Shown: one piece after another, positions 25,125-36,705 of the stretch
How positions within the stretch are numbered: position 1 is the stretch's first letter
Layout of the letters: each line of letters begins with the position of its first letter
Assembly (NCBI GenBank): GCA_011634665.1
Contig: WAEK01000023.1
Span: 248,001-312,000, forward strand
Reading direction: 5' to 3'
From: Mortierella sp. BCC40632
Lineage: Eukaryota > Mortierellomycota > Mortierellomycetes > Mortierellales > Mortierellaceae
DNA: 64,000 bases
The notes under the pieces: model-generated
Databases searched by the model: none
The model's input: only the letters and a program-made list of their open reading frames with translations
Told to the model about the DNA's origin: nothing
Translations under genes and position numbers: made by a program

Positions 25125-25352
25125 GTTCTATAGTAAATCGAAATGGCGATAGTGGGAAGTGGGGGGGAGGCATCACAATCGACCATGTCACCTGTACTAA
25201 CGTAGCCAATCTCGTTCCAATCGATAGTAACTGAGACCGCAGAGCGTCCATTCGCAATCTGGGCAAAGTTATTGCAAATGAGCGAATAGAATGAGGGATA
25301 TGTAAAAAAAAAGAGAGAGAGAAAAGAAAAAAGAAAAAAAAGAAAAAAAAGG

Positions 25353-25393
25353 ATAAGGGAAAGGGAAAGGGAAAGGGAAAGGGAAAAGGAAAA
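25353..25393 (+). repeat. GGGAAA tandem repeat with G-quadruplex potential
   Basis: Five consecutive GGG tracts are spaced by AAA on the plus strand, followed by GGAAAAGG. It lies about 230 nt past the stop of the SR-type gene, possibly in its 3' UTR. Confidence 0.8.
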
Positions 25394-25559
25394 GGGAAGG
25401 AAAAGAGGAAAGTGAAAGAAAGCCCAATGGTAGACGAATAAACGAACAAGGAAAGAAAAGAAAGACTTTTGCATATTATTTCCGCCGCGGAATCGGTTCC
25501 TCGAACCAATCCAGATGCCTGTAGCACGAGCAACAACAGACCCCCAAGAAAAAAACGAA

Positions 25560-25560
<1 letters not shown>

Positions 25561-25591
<31 letters not shown>
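25561..25591. repeat. A31 homopolymer tract
   Basis: An uninterrupted A run in intergenic DNA. Confidence 0.9.
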
Positions 25592-25594
<3 letters not shown>

Positions 25595-25822
25595 ATTTAT
25601 CTCTATGGCCTACTTTTGCTGCGACCAAGATTTCTTTGAGCATGCGTGTGTGAGATTATGAGCGTGTGTATGAGCGTGTGTGCGTGCGCGGAAACACTTC
25701 AATGGGGAAATATGCTTGAGAATGTGGTGAGCCTATCATCATCAAGGAGCCATCCGTATCTGTCTAAGGGTCACAGGCTCCACTCGAAAGCGGAAGCGTC
25801 ATGTGGGACCAGAGATTATTTT

Positions 25823-25856
<34 letters not shown>

Positions 25857-26739
25857 GTTCCTTCTTTGCGGGAGCAGTTGTCAGAAAGGACAAGACCATC
25901 CCTCTGAGCTGCTCTAAATTGCAAGGTGGATTATTATGTGCATAGTAGTAGACCTGAAAGTATCTGATTGCTCCAGTGAATAAAAAAAAAAAGCAGACAC
26001 AGCTTGCACCAGGCATTTTCTTTTTTTCCGAGCTCTCCATGAACTCCACTTTTTTGTATGTGGGTCACTGTGTGTATGTAGGAATGTGTGTTGTGGGGCG
26101 GTCCCGCCTTGAATGCCAAGAAGGGATGAGATTGAGTGTGTTTGGCCACTACGCCGTGAGAAAGGCGAGGCAACGGGAACTACGGAGCAAAAAAAAAAGG
26201 CCATTGGCACGGCACTACACAAAAGTAGAACACAGTCGGCAAGTATCAAAAGAGGAAGCCCTATGACCGTGGCACGTCAGACACTTGGGCTGCCAAAGGA
26301 AATGACCGGATGAATATGGGAGTGTGTGTTTGTGTATGAGAGTGAGTGGACAAGAACGAGTAAGGGTAGAAAGGGGCTGAAAGGACTCTTTTTTTTTTAG
26401 GAGCATACAATCTTCTCCGTGAATGTTCGGGTCCGAGGCATTGTCTGCGCAAAGAACGAAGCCGAGTGTGGGATTCTGCCCGATCGAACAGCCTGCCCTT
26501 TTTTTTTATTTTTGCAAAAGAGCGGAAAAAAAAAAAAAAAAAAAGAGTCCAGATCTGAAGAGCTAGTGGTTGATACTGTCCTCTTTTTTTCCCACATTCT
26601 GTCATTCTGTCCGCTCATCTTGTGTACTCTTGCCCCAGAATAGAGTAGAACGAATACCCAAGAGACAAAGGGAGTGGGGGAGGAGGAGTAGTGTGAATGT
26701 GTATTTGAGGCAAGGGAAGGGTGGTGACCGAGTTGTGAG

Positions 26740-26743
<4 letters not shown>

Positions 26744-26776
<33 letters not shown>
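26744..26776. repeat. T33 homopolymer tract
   Basis: An uninterrupted T run in intergenic DNA upstream of IDO. Confidence 0.9.
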
Positions 26777-26777
<1 letters not shown>

Positions 26778-27426
26778 TGCAAGTAAACAGGTTCAGAGAG
26801 GCATGGATGCAAGAGGGAAAGCACTTAAAGGGTTGATTCGACGAAAGTGCCCGGCATGCCCTTTGGCTCTCTCACGGCGGCCTGTTAGGACTGTTGGGCG
26901 TATGCAGATGGAGGCAGAAGTTGAGGTGGTACCGGAGAGGATACCTTGGGGATACCTTGACCAGAAAGAGGAGAAGGAAGAGAAGAGAGAGGAAGAGTAG
27001 AAGAAAGAATGAGGAAAAGATCAAAAGTGTAAGGGATAGGCAGCGGACAGAGAGGAGGAGTATGGAAAAGATCAAGGACGGGTTGATCTGTCCTCCGCTG
27101 TCCGTCAAATTAGACCTCACCTGGATAAAATGTGGTCGGTTCGTCGTCGTCTTCCTTTTTTTTTTTCTCTCTCTCTCTCTCTCTCTTTTTCTCTATCACT
27201 CACTCTCACTCACCCTTCTCTGCACCGTCTCTTCTCGTTTGCTTCTCCGCCGTCTCTTCCCTTTTCTTTCTCCCCCGCAAACCATCGATTCTTCCGCATT
27301 CCATATTCGCATCTGCATTCACAGAAAAATAACTTGCCCTTCCACATCCTCTGCATCCATTGGCCCGTTCCTTTCATCATTCAGCCAGCCTAGTCTCCCC
27401 TTTCTCTCCTTCTCTGTATCCTAGTT

Positions 27427-27430
<4 letters not shown>

Positions 27431-27479
<49 letters not shown>
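27431..27479 (+). repeat. CT dinucleotide repeat in the IDO 5' region
   Basis: About 24 CT units end 84 nt before the IDO start codon, presumably in the 5' UTR or core promoter. Confidence 0.85.
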
Positions 27480-27482
<3 letters not shown>

Positions 27483-27562
27483 CACAAAAAAATTATTTCT
27501 TTTTTCTTTTTCTTTCTCTCTTTCGCTCACCCTCTCGCTTCATTCCTCCATCACATTCCATC

Positions 27563-30341
27563 ATGTCCCCCAAAGACCTACCCATCCTCGAGAACTATGA
27601 CATCTCACCCGTGACAGGCTTCTTGCCCGCAGAGGAACCCCTCCGTGTATTGCCAGACCCATACTTTGCACCCTGGGAGGCCGCCTTCCAGGACTTTAAC
27701 GGATTGCTGCTCGCCTCCAGACTCCGCCAGCGGGTCAACGAGGTAATGTATCCAGGCCATGCCCCTTTCAGGCATTCCCCACTTTTTTTTTTTTTTTTTT
27801 ACTGCACCGGCCTCGGATTCATATCCGCTAGGACCCCCTTTCTTCGGTTTTGCCCCACTCTGCTCTGCTTCTGTCACTGTACCTTCTCCTCCCCAGGACA
27901 TTTTGTCTGCGCGAGTGTGTGTGTGTGTGTGTGTGAGTGTGTGTGTGTGCATGTATGTGCGTGGACTGTTGTGTCCCCCCCGAGCCCGTTCATTCTTTGG
28001 CCATGCGACTCGTCCTCTTCCCTCATTCTCCCGTCCAACAGCACACCCATCATCCGTGGTATACTCTGGATACTGATTTTTGCATCATTGTTTGTTTGGA
28101 CTACTGACACACACGATCTATCCAAACGGTCACTTTTCTCTTCCTCTTTCTCTTTCTCTCTCCTCAATTGCCCACAGCTGCCGATCCTCGATGCCAATCT
28201 CCTCAAGACCAAGGCTGAACAGCGCCGGGGCTATCTGATCCTGTGTATGCTCTCGCATGCATATGTATGGGGCAAGCATGAGCTCGCTGCCGAGGTACCG
28301 TCTTTGTCGCCCAGCCTGCTCTCGTGCCTTCTTTGCCCACCAACGGCTCTGCCCCTGTTCCTGGGCCTAACCTAATCCGAATGGATCTCGCCCTTCTTTA
28401 TCTTTCTTTTCATTTTATGCATGGTTTGTGGGAAAAAAAAAATCTCTCTATCTGAACAAACAGTCCCTTCCTGCCCAGTTGGCTGTGCCCTGGCAGACCG
28501 TTGCCGATTTGCTCGAGATCCAGCCCGTATTGACCCATGCAGCCGTTGTTATGTGGAACTGGCGTCTACTCTACAAAGATGGACCAAGAGATCTCAGGTA
28601 AGGATAGAGAGAGAGAGAGAGAGAGGGAGAGGGAAGGAGAGAGTATGCGTGTGCGTGTGTGTGTGTGTCAGGATAAGGTGTCTTTCCCCTTCCCCTCTTT
28701 CATACCACTCTGTCTCGTGCCAATGGCTCGTCTCCTCTGTTTCGTCCGATCGGATCAGTTCGGTTCCCTCTCCGCCTCACACCGATTTCTCTCTATCTCT
28801 CCCCTTTGTGGCTCATTCCGCCTCCTCTTACTTTTAGCAATCTGGACACCCTTGCAACGCTCTCAGGATCGAGTGACGAGTCATGGTTCTATTTGGTCAC
28901 CACCGCTATCGAGGCCACAGGTGCCCCCGCCCTCAGCAAGATCCTCTCTGCCATCCAACTCGTCCGCGAAGACAACGCCCTGGCTGTTGTCCGGGAACTC
29001 GAGGCTATCCGAGGTGTCATCGAGGAATTAGTCGGTCTCCTGAGGCGCATGTTCGAAAAATGTGATCCATATGTCTTTTACTGGAAGGTCCGGCCCTACC
29101 TTGCCGGATGGGAAAACATGGCCGAGGCTGGATTACCGAACGGAGTTCGATACGAGGGCGTCGACAATGGTGAATACAAAAAGCTCGCCGGTGGAAGTGC
29201 AGCGCAGTCGTCTCTTATCCATGCGCTCGACATTGCCTTTGGTGTGGAGCACTATCCAACAGGATTCCGCCCCAAGAAGACCCCTGGTGTGAGCTCGACA
29301 GCAAGCTCGACCACAGCATCCTCTTCTTCTGCAGCGGCCGTTGCAGAGTCAGTCAAGAAGGCACATAACTCTTACAATGATGATTCATCTTCAGACATGG
29401 CCAAGAAGGCTGCCAGCACAGGAGGATCAACCTCGAACAACTTTATTCAAAAGATGCGTTTCTACATGCCAGGTCCACACCGCAACTTTTTGACTCATTT
29501 GCAGGAGGTAGCCAACATCCGACAATACGTGAATGAACGGTCCCGGGAATCTCCACGATCTGAGGAGGTGGAGCAGTTGGTAGCAGTCTTTGACGAGTGC
29601 GTGCATCAGATCAAGGTCTTCCGTGATGTTCATATTCAGATCGTGACCCTGTACATTGTTATGCAAGCGAACCGAGGACCTTCCATCTCCCACGGAGGTT
29701 TTGCTCTACAGCCCAAGGAGAAGGAGGCAGCAGGCGAGCAAGGCAATAAGGCAGCTTCAGGTTCAGATGCGAATAGTGCGAGCAGTGCTTCTCCATCGTC
29801 CTCCAAGGGATCGAGCATTCTTTACCCCCAAAAGGTGCTTTATGGACAACCACATGGACTTGCCAAGAAGCAAGAGGCAGGCAACGAGGTAGTCCGAGGC
29901 ACAGGAGGAACAGATTTGATTCCATTCCTTCGACAGTGTAAGTCTTTTTTGGACGGCGATCTCCCCTCTCCTTGTTTTTTTGTTGTTTGACACATGCTAC
30001 CACAACACACCCCGTCCCGCCCCCGCCTTGACCAGCTTGTTTAGATCGTGATAATCTTTTTTTTTTTTTTTTTTTTTTTCTATGATGCAGCCATGATGTT
30101 TATTTTTTTCTCTCTCTCTCTTTTCTCAAAATCTATGATGATTTGTTGTTGGGATCTTGTTTCACTAACTCAACGTGTGCTCTCTCTCTCTCTCTCTCTA
30201 TTTTTCTCTCTCTTTCTTTCTATCCCTATCTCTCTCTCTCACTCACACATTCTCTCTCTTTCAGCCCGCGACGAGACGAACGAGTCCAAGATTGTACCAA
30301 CACCTCTCTTTGCAAAGCGCAAGGCTTCATCGAGCGCATAA
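27563..30341 (+). CDS. BNA2: Indoleamine 2,3-dioxygenase
   Basis: Five exons: 27563-27742, 28178-28294, 28464-28597, 28838-29937 and 30265-30341, giving 535 aa. IDO is a haem enzyme that cleaves L-tryptophan to N-formylkynurenine, the first step of the kynurenine route to NAD; it is normally cytosolic. Family motifs in order: LENYDISPVTGFLP (residues 8-21), GYLILCMLSHAYVWG (exon 2), LAGGSAAQSSLIHALDIAFG (about 260-278), MRFYMPGPHRNFL (350-361), FRDVHIQIVTLYIV with the proximal haem ligand H409, and GGTDLIPFLRQ near the end. The stretch between 287 and 344 is a disordered Ser/Ala-rich insert beyond the usual core, and a second insert follows H409. The protein is longer than yeast Bna2 because of these. 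Introns carry T-runs and a GTGT repeat (27915-27952). It converges on Vps27. Confidence 0.96.
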
Positions 30342-30876
30342 ACAACTACAACAACAGCAACAGGACACTTTTCATCTCCTCCTGAATTGGAGGAGGAGGG
30401 GAGGGAGGAACCAAGTTAGAAACAACAAACAAACAACAGATCCACCAGGAGTATGACTTTAAATACTTTTATACACATCCAAATACACATTTATACATGC
30501 TCTGATACCAAAACAAATCAAAACAAAAAAAAACCAGGAACAACAACAAAAGGACCAGCCACTTCCTATGGTGGATTTGAACTTTCTCTCTCTCTTTCTC
30601 TCTCTCTCTCTTTCTTTCTTTCTATTAGATATATACCCCCATTTCTTGTCATGGGAGACTTTCTCTTTTTTGAGAATTCCGATTCCTATCGCTTTGGACC
30701 ATGAGGATTGGGCGCCCTTATTCCAACTTGACAAAAAAAAAAAAAACGCCTTTGGGTACCTGAAGAAAATTGGCCAGCGCAAAAAACTCGTATCTGGTTT
30801 ATTGAGAGGGGGGTTCTTTTTTTTTTTTTTTTCTTTCTTTTTCTCTTCTTCTCTGAGAAGGAGTTTATCTTTATGT
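30342..30876. other. Convergent intergenic region between IDO and Vps27
   Basis: Shared 3' flank. It has CT repeats (30583-30625), an A-run (30733-30746) and a T-rich run just after the Vps27 stop. No gene. Confidence 0.6.
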
Positions 30877-33259
30877 CTACAGCTCAATCAAAGGTGCTTC
30901 TTCCACCTTGGGTTGATACACAGGCTGCTGTTGGACAGGTTGGGGCTGAGGAGCGTACTGAACAGGCATCATCTGTTGTGGTTGCTGAGGCATCTGCTGT
31001 GGTTGGGGCGAGGGAGAATTATACATTTGCTGTGGTAGTGGCTGCTGCTGCTGCTGAGGCTGAGGTTGCTGCTGAGGCTGGGGCTGCTGGGCAAATGCAT
31101 TTTGGATGGGTTGCTGGATCGGCTGCTGAGGTGGTGGTGACTGAATCACAGGCTGCTGGAGTGGTTGAACATTCATATCCTGAGGCATTGGCTGCTGTGG
31201 CTGCGGCTGTGGTTGTTGAGGTGCAAAACCCTGCTGAGGCTGCTGAAGTGGCTGTGACGATGGCGGCTGAACAGAAGTGCTTGGGTACATGTATTGTCCT
31301 TGAGCAGGCTGTGGCTGTGGCTGTGGCTGTCCAGGCATCTGGGCTCCATTTACGTATGTCTGCTGTTCAGGGACCGTGGGCGAAGCAACATTATACGGCT
31401 GTGTCGCTGTCTGCTGCTGACTGGGTGGTTGGTATGGATACTGGGGCTGCGAGGTCTGCTGCGGCTGTTGGTAAGGGACTTGTTGATATGGAATTTGCGG
31501 GGTCTGTGGTGGAGGAGCGGAGCTATAAGGAGCTCCGACACCCGTCGGCTGGGATGTGTGCGCGACAGAAGGAACGTACTGTTGATATCGCGAGTCGGCA
31601 GGGTTGGCCTGTGGGTATATGTGAGCGTTTTGAGGAGTACCTGGGGCTGGGATCCCACTACCATAATAATTATGTGTGCCGGGTTGCGAATGCGAAAGAC
31701 TTCCTGGATGGTTGTAGTTACTCATGTTCAGTCTTCTCTGGTACGACGAATTGAGTCGCTCCTGCAAATGATGGTCGTAGATCTTGACTGCGTGATCAAT
31801 CTTGTCATTGAACCCAACAAATTCCTCTAAAGAAAAGTAGAACAACAAAGGATGATACTCATGAGACAATGCATTCTATAGGATGGGAACCAGAAAAGTC
31901 CAATCCCACAAAAGGCTATTGCTCAACCGATCTTAAACTTACGTTGCTTGCGCGAAGTTTCCTCGATACTAAGGGCGAGCTTCATTTGGAGCTTGGAGAT
32001 CTGCTCATAAAGTGCCTGGATTTCTCGGTTTCCTGTAACGTCGCCTTGCATCAACTGCATACGGTCCACCAAAACTGAAAACATTTCAATGTTGGACTTT
32101 TCCGTGTCAGTCAATTCGTTCGCAGAGGTAGTAGGAGTGGGGACAGTAGCCACTGCTGACTATTTTTTTTTTCCAGAAAAAAATGTACAAAAAGAGATAC
32201 TCGTTAGAAATCTTGCCAGTCTCTTGACAGTGTTCTGCTGCAATATGAGAATGAATATCCATACCACAGGCTTCTTGGAGTACGTATAGGCAGAATACGA
32301 TGTCTGGCGATGGTTTGAACGAGGTCCAGGCGCGGAAGAGGACGAAGACTGCATGCCTGACTCTCTGAGAGAAGCTTCGATGGCTGCCTTCAAATCAGCA
32401 TCTTCTTCCTCTTGAGTCGATGGTGCTTGGCCTTGCGACTTTTTAGCGGGCTCGGTATTAGAACGCTTAAGTCCTGAATATCCAGGCTGGCTGTTTGCCT
32501 CCTTCAATGACAACTCGATAGCCCGACGGAGATCCTCGTCCTCAGTTGAGGGAGAAGCTGTCTTGGCAGCTGAGCTAGAGGTCGTTGTTGTCTTGCTTCC
32601 ATTCACGGCAGAAGAGGAGCTGGTAGCAGAGGGCTTGTTGACATATTCTAGTCCACCGCCCAATCCATGATTCTCCAATGACACAACACTCTTGGGGCCA
32701 AGTCGTCGCTTCATCCAGCAGCCATCGCAGACACGCACATCCTGAGTGATACCGAGATTGGGCAAGGGCATAGTCTTGCCGGAACACTGGCCACAAAATG
32801 TTGATCCACAGGCTCGGCAATGGTGCTTCCTGTTGGTAAGAGTAAAAGCCGTGCGGCACCGTGTGCACACATCCGAGTCTGTCCAGTCTGGGGGCTATAA
32901 ATAATACAAGGTGAAGAACAGGGACATGTGATGAATACTCTGTCCATCCATCAATGTCCACGTAACAGCATTCGAGTCAAGGGGGAGGGGAGGGTACGAA
33001 GAGCGTCAAGGTGATTCCGTACCGCTTCGGATTCGACTAAAGCAGAGCCGATAGAATCTGCAGAAGGAAACACGAAACCTTCGTGTTGAAGGATCATGTA
33101 CACATCACAGACATATCCAAGGCCTTGCTTTCCACGGAAGAGAATACCCCATGTCTGGATTAATGAAAGGATCTTGCTCTTGACATCTAAATTGCAGCCA
33201 GACTTGTAGGAGTCAACAAGGTCAGAAAGAGTCCTGTCCGGTCGACCAAAGACACAGAT

Positions 33260-33307
<48 letters not shown>

Positions 33308-33611
33308 CATTGTGAAAACCACAAAATGCTGACGAATGCTCACTGGGCGAAGAAGAAAAAGAACATACAGAGGACCGCAGGATCGAGGTCAAGTTGTCGA
33401 TAAAATCACGAGTAGCAATTTCGATTAAGAAGTGGTGGCCGCCGTTCTTGACACAGACATCCGTCAGCTAATAGGGAGTCGACAACAATAAGGGGGGTAA
33501 TTTGTGGGTTCCCCCCAGAACAAATAAGAAATTGTGCAGGGATGCAGACAAAGAGAAAGTAGGTTGTCAAGCAAAAACCAAGTCGAAGAAGGTGCGAGAA
33601 AGAGGCCAGGG

Positions 33612-33647
<36 letters not shown>

Positions 33648-34301
33648 CGACTCTCTCTTCTCTGTAGCAGCTTGGACGTGAAAAAAAAAAAAAAAAATGG
33701 AATCCTGCTGACGATTCATGCTCCAATCGCCCTTGTTCTCCCTGTGTCTCTCCTCTCTGACTTTTTTTTCTCTTTTTTTCTTTTTTCTCTCCCCTTGTTC
33801 CCCTGCAGTGGGTCATGGTCGCTGGTCGTCATCCAATCCTGACAATCCCTAGTCCAAATCAACTCCCTTCTTTGTCTCAATTGATCCCAAGAATAAAAAA
33901 GAGAGGAGACATGTTCGCATCTCTAGACATTACCCCGAGGGCCAGCAGTTGCACATTTGGGTTCTTGTGACTGATGCGTCGCTTGAGAGCCTTGACGGCA
34001 TCCTTGGGAGACACTTGCTTGGAACGGATTTGGTCACAGATTTCCAAGTTCAGTGCCAAGTCCTCTGAGCCAGCAGGCAGATTCTCGGATGTGGCCCGGT
34101 CTAGGAAGAGAGAAAGAAAAAAAGAAAAGAGACAAAAGGAAAGAGAGAAGGAGAGATGTGAGTAATGGCGCAGCTTGGAAGAGATGAAAAGGCAAAAGGA
34201 GAAAATGGTCGACTCTTGGGACAATGGCGGACAGGGTCAAGGTATAGGTCGTGCTTACCGACGAGCTCGTCGACGGGAGATGAGCTCCAGAGCCAGGACA
34301 T
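30877..34301 (-). CDS. VPS27: ESCRT-0 subunit Vps27/Hrs
   Basis: Seven exons: 34301-34259, 34100-33934, 33467-about 33376, 33233-33023, 32894-32265, 32159-31943 and 31826-30877, giving about 769 aa. Vps27 with Hse1 binds ubiquitinated cargo on endosomes and recruits ESCRT-I. Visible domains: VHS at about residues 8-165 ([40 protein letters not shown]); FYVE zinc finger at about 174-235 with [14 protein letters not shown] and RVC motifs that bind PI3P; two ubiquitin-interacting motifs near 289-305 ([15 protein letters not shown]) and 333-351 ([16 protein letters not shown]); a helical GAT-like core ([16 protein letters not shown]); and a Pro/Gln-rich tail ending in the clathrin-box-like LIEL at the C terminus. 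The junction between the third and fourth exons fits the frame only with a weak GTCCTC donor, so that boundary is uncertain. Confidence 0.94.
33262..33307. repeat. T30A16 homopolymer block in a Vps27 intron
   Basis: A T30 run is followed directly by A16, so it could fold on itself. It lies in the intron whose donor is unclear. Confidence 0.9.
33615..33645. repeat. A31 tract in a Vps27 intron
   Basis: An uninterrupted A run within the second Vps27 intron; a second A-run follows at 33681-33697. Confidence 0.9.
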
Positions 34302-34701
34302 TGTAGATCGGGCAGAGAGAGAGAGGGAGTGGGAAAAATAAAGGAGGAAGGAAAGAAATAAAGAAAAGAGAGAATGGGTCAAAGTAGTTGTCGAAAACGA
34401 TGAAAGAGAGAAAGGAGAAAGAAGAGGTGGGGAAGGGACGGTCGACGGTCGAAAAAAAAAAAAAACGCGCTCTGAACACTAACGCTGTAACCCTGTAACG
34501 CTGTGACCCCTCTTCCCAGGGCGAGTGTTCCTGTTCCAGTTGGAGGACAAGGCCCATGTAGAAGAAGACTTGTGTTTCTTTGAGTTGTGGCTCATTCATT
34601 CATCGCATTCTCTCTCTCTGTTCTCTCTCTCTCTCTCTCCCTCTCTTTCTCTTTCTCTTACACACACTTCCATGCACTCAAACAAACAACGCTTATCATG
34701 T
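34302..34701. other. Intergenic region between Vps27 start and STN1 stop
   Basis: About 400 bp with GA/CT low-complexity sequence (34607-34663) and an A-run (34451-34464). It must hold the Vps27 promoter. No gene seen. Confidence 0.6.
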
Positions 34702-35314
34702 CTACATGGATGATTTACTCTTACCCATGTCCTCCTCTTCGACATCAGTTTCGTCATTGCTAGAATCATCCTCAATCTCAATCACATTACTCTGCTGGTC
34801 TCCTCTAACTGGCCTTTGCACCTCAGACCGTCCCTCTGCTGGCCCACTGCCAGCCAAAGCTCCTATTCTCTTAAACATCATCGGGTCTCTGTTCACTTTC
34901 TCGATGATGCCATCGGAAAGCAACCTTTGAACACATCCCACAACCAACTTGATTGCCTTTGCGGTCTCCTCGAAAGGTTGAAGGTTCATGTTCTAAATTT
35001 GATCCGCCCCATAAAAAAGAGGTGACTAGAAACAGTCAGTGCTCCTCTCGCTTCTAAACTTTTGCACATACGTGGAATAACAACACTCGAGTCGGGTGAC
35101 AGGTGGGGGATAGAAAGAGATTGGGTGTTACTACCTTTTCGCGGATGGCCTCTTTAGCCATCTCGAGTGTATCCTCGTCATCTTCCAAATCTCTAAAAGG
35201 AAACGTGGCTGTTGTCTGGCAGTCCACCCAAGATCGGACCTTTTTCAATAGAGAATCTGTCGTCGCTGCAGCTCCAGACTTTTTCTCCTAGAATGCAACA
35301 AGTAGAACGCACCG

Positions 35315-35347
<33 letters not shown>

Positions 35348-35924
35348 TCAAGATATTTTTCTTCCCTTTCGTCTACTGAAATCCAGAAAGTGGTTAATGG
35401 TAAGAAAGAAAGAAAGAAAAGGGTGTGGTCTGGTACATACAACCTCCATCATCACAAACCTAGGTAACTCCACAGGCTTTGAATAAACTTCACGTTCAAG
35501 ACTCAGCACCCGTATCCGAAACATCGTTTCTTCATTAGAATCCTTGCAAACCTCTAGCGTCCCAGCACAAAGAAAGAAAAGAAAGAAAGAGAGAGAGAGA
35601 GAGAGAGAAAATTAGACTCTGTACAGATTGGAGGAAAAGGGGGAAGGGGAGGGGGTGGATCAATACATTCTCAGACAGCCATGGTATGTCGCATCCTCAA
35701 AGAGCGTGTTATCTAGGCCTACCAATAGCTCCAGGCTGTGCAACAATCTGGACAATGCCCATAAAGCTGTTCAGCTCCCCTGTCACTCGAACCACCTCGC
35801 CAAGTTGGATGAACTTGAGTCCTGGAATATTGTCAGTGCTTTGGTCCATCCTAAACTCGTCCGGTATCCATACAATGCATTGGACTGAGTCTGTACCATC
35901 ATCAACTTTGGGATAGAGAGAAAG

Positions 35925-35957
<33 letters not shown>

Positions 35958-36394
35958 TATCCGTTAGATTCATGGGCGCACAGCCTCCAGACATATATAA
36001 TTTTGGTGGCAAAAATCTATTCGTGGAACAAAAGAGCAAAAAAGACGGGTACTTGTGTAGACGATGGAGGTGCGCTTTCGAACGGCTCGAAGGACACTCC
36101 CCATGGCCTCGACATGTCTGACTGGATGAGAGTGGTGGAAATAAACTCCTAAGGTATTCGATGGTGATGGACATGAGGTTAGCATTGACCCTCTCACTCT
36201 TTTTTCTTTTTTCTTTAGAAAGAATGCATTCTTGGGTTCTTGCGCATTTCCCTTTTGGTCTAAAAAAAAAAAAAAAAAAAAAAAATACCATCGTAATCAG
36301 ACACAGTCGTGAGCCGGTTGACTTGGAAAATCATTAGCTGCATAGGTTCATGGAATAAAGGATCCATCCCCCATAGAGCAGGCGGCGGAATCAT
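34702..36394 (-). CDS. STN1: CST complex subunit STN1 (telomere capping)
   Basis: Six exons: 36394-36289, 36148-36053, 35905-35723, 35553-35441, 35287-35135 and 34992-34702. Phases close exactly, giving 313 aa. Stn1 is an OB-fold, RPA2-like subunit of the Cdc13/Ctc1-Stn1-Ten1 complex, which protects telomere 3' overhangs and promotes C-strand fill-in. The N-terminal PPALWGMDPLF corresponds to the conserved start of Stn1 proteins (P-x-LWGxDP-x-F). The OB fold follows: HHSHPVRHVEAMGSVLRAV, SIVYTIDDGTDSVQCIVWIP, LGEVVRVTGEL, then EREVYSKPVELP. The C-terminal half has a helical region (DTLEMAKEAIREK, FEETAKAIKLVVGCVQRLL, LLSDGIIEKVN) consistent with a winged helix, then an acidic tail. The ATG at 36394 is the first in frame. 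It is head to head with PDCD5. Confidence 0.9.
35315..35345. repeat. A31 tract in an STN1 intron
   Basis: An uninterrupted A run, which is poly-T on the transcribed sense strand, in the fourth STN1 intron. Confidence 0.9.
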
Positions 36395-36600
36395 TCTCAA
36401 CGCAGCATGCACATTGGCCCTGGACTCGTTGAGAGAGAAACGTGGCGAGCGTAAAAAAAAAAAAAAGAAAGAGGGTTCTTTCTTCTCCCTCTCTCTCTCT
36501 CTGTCTCGCGACCATTGAACCAAGCCACCGTTCTCAAGAACCAAAGGGAGTGAGAGAGAGAGACAGAGAGAGACAGAGAGGGGTCGAGAGAAAGCTTCTG

Positions 36601-36648
<48 letters not shown>

Positions 36649-36705
36649 TCCCATTTGTACTCGCCTGACCCTTCCCCCCTCTCGCAGGAGCATCATCAAC
36701 TCAAC
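36395..36705. promoter_or_regulatory. Bidirectional promoter between STN1 and PDCD5
   Basis: Only 311 bp separate the two start codons. It contains GA runs (36551-36590), a CT run (36605-36650) and a CAG about 18 nt before the PDCD5 ATG that could be a 5' UTR acceptor. No TATA box is evident. Confidence 0.65.

Larger units (their letters stand above)
25125..27562. other. 2.4 kb gene-poor intergenic region
   Basis: It holds GA/GGGAAA low-complexity sequence (25315-25400), an A31 tract (25561-25591), GTGTGT-rich sequence (25640-25690), TTTC repeats (25834-25862), a T33 tract (26744-26776) and two CT runs (27168-27190 and 27431-27479) just upstream of the IDO start. Many short frames occur but all are low complexity and none is recognisable. 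The CT-rich end is probably the 5' UTR or core promoter of IDO. Confidence 0.6.

Noticed and set aside
26744..27000. Poly-T tract as the tail of an inserted retroelement
   Set aside because: I saw no target-site duplication, reverse-transcriptase remnant or repeated flanks, and similar tracts occur in many introns here.
30873..31754. Ala/Val-rich open frame (293 aa) on the plus strand
   Set aside because: It is the antisense of the Gln/Pro-rich Vps27 tail; CAG and CCA repeats read as Ala, Val and Trp.
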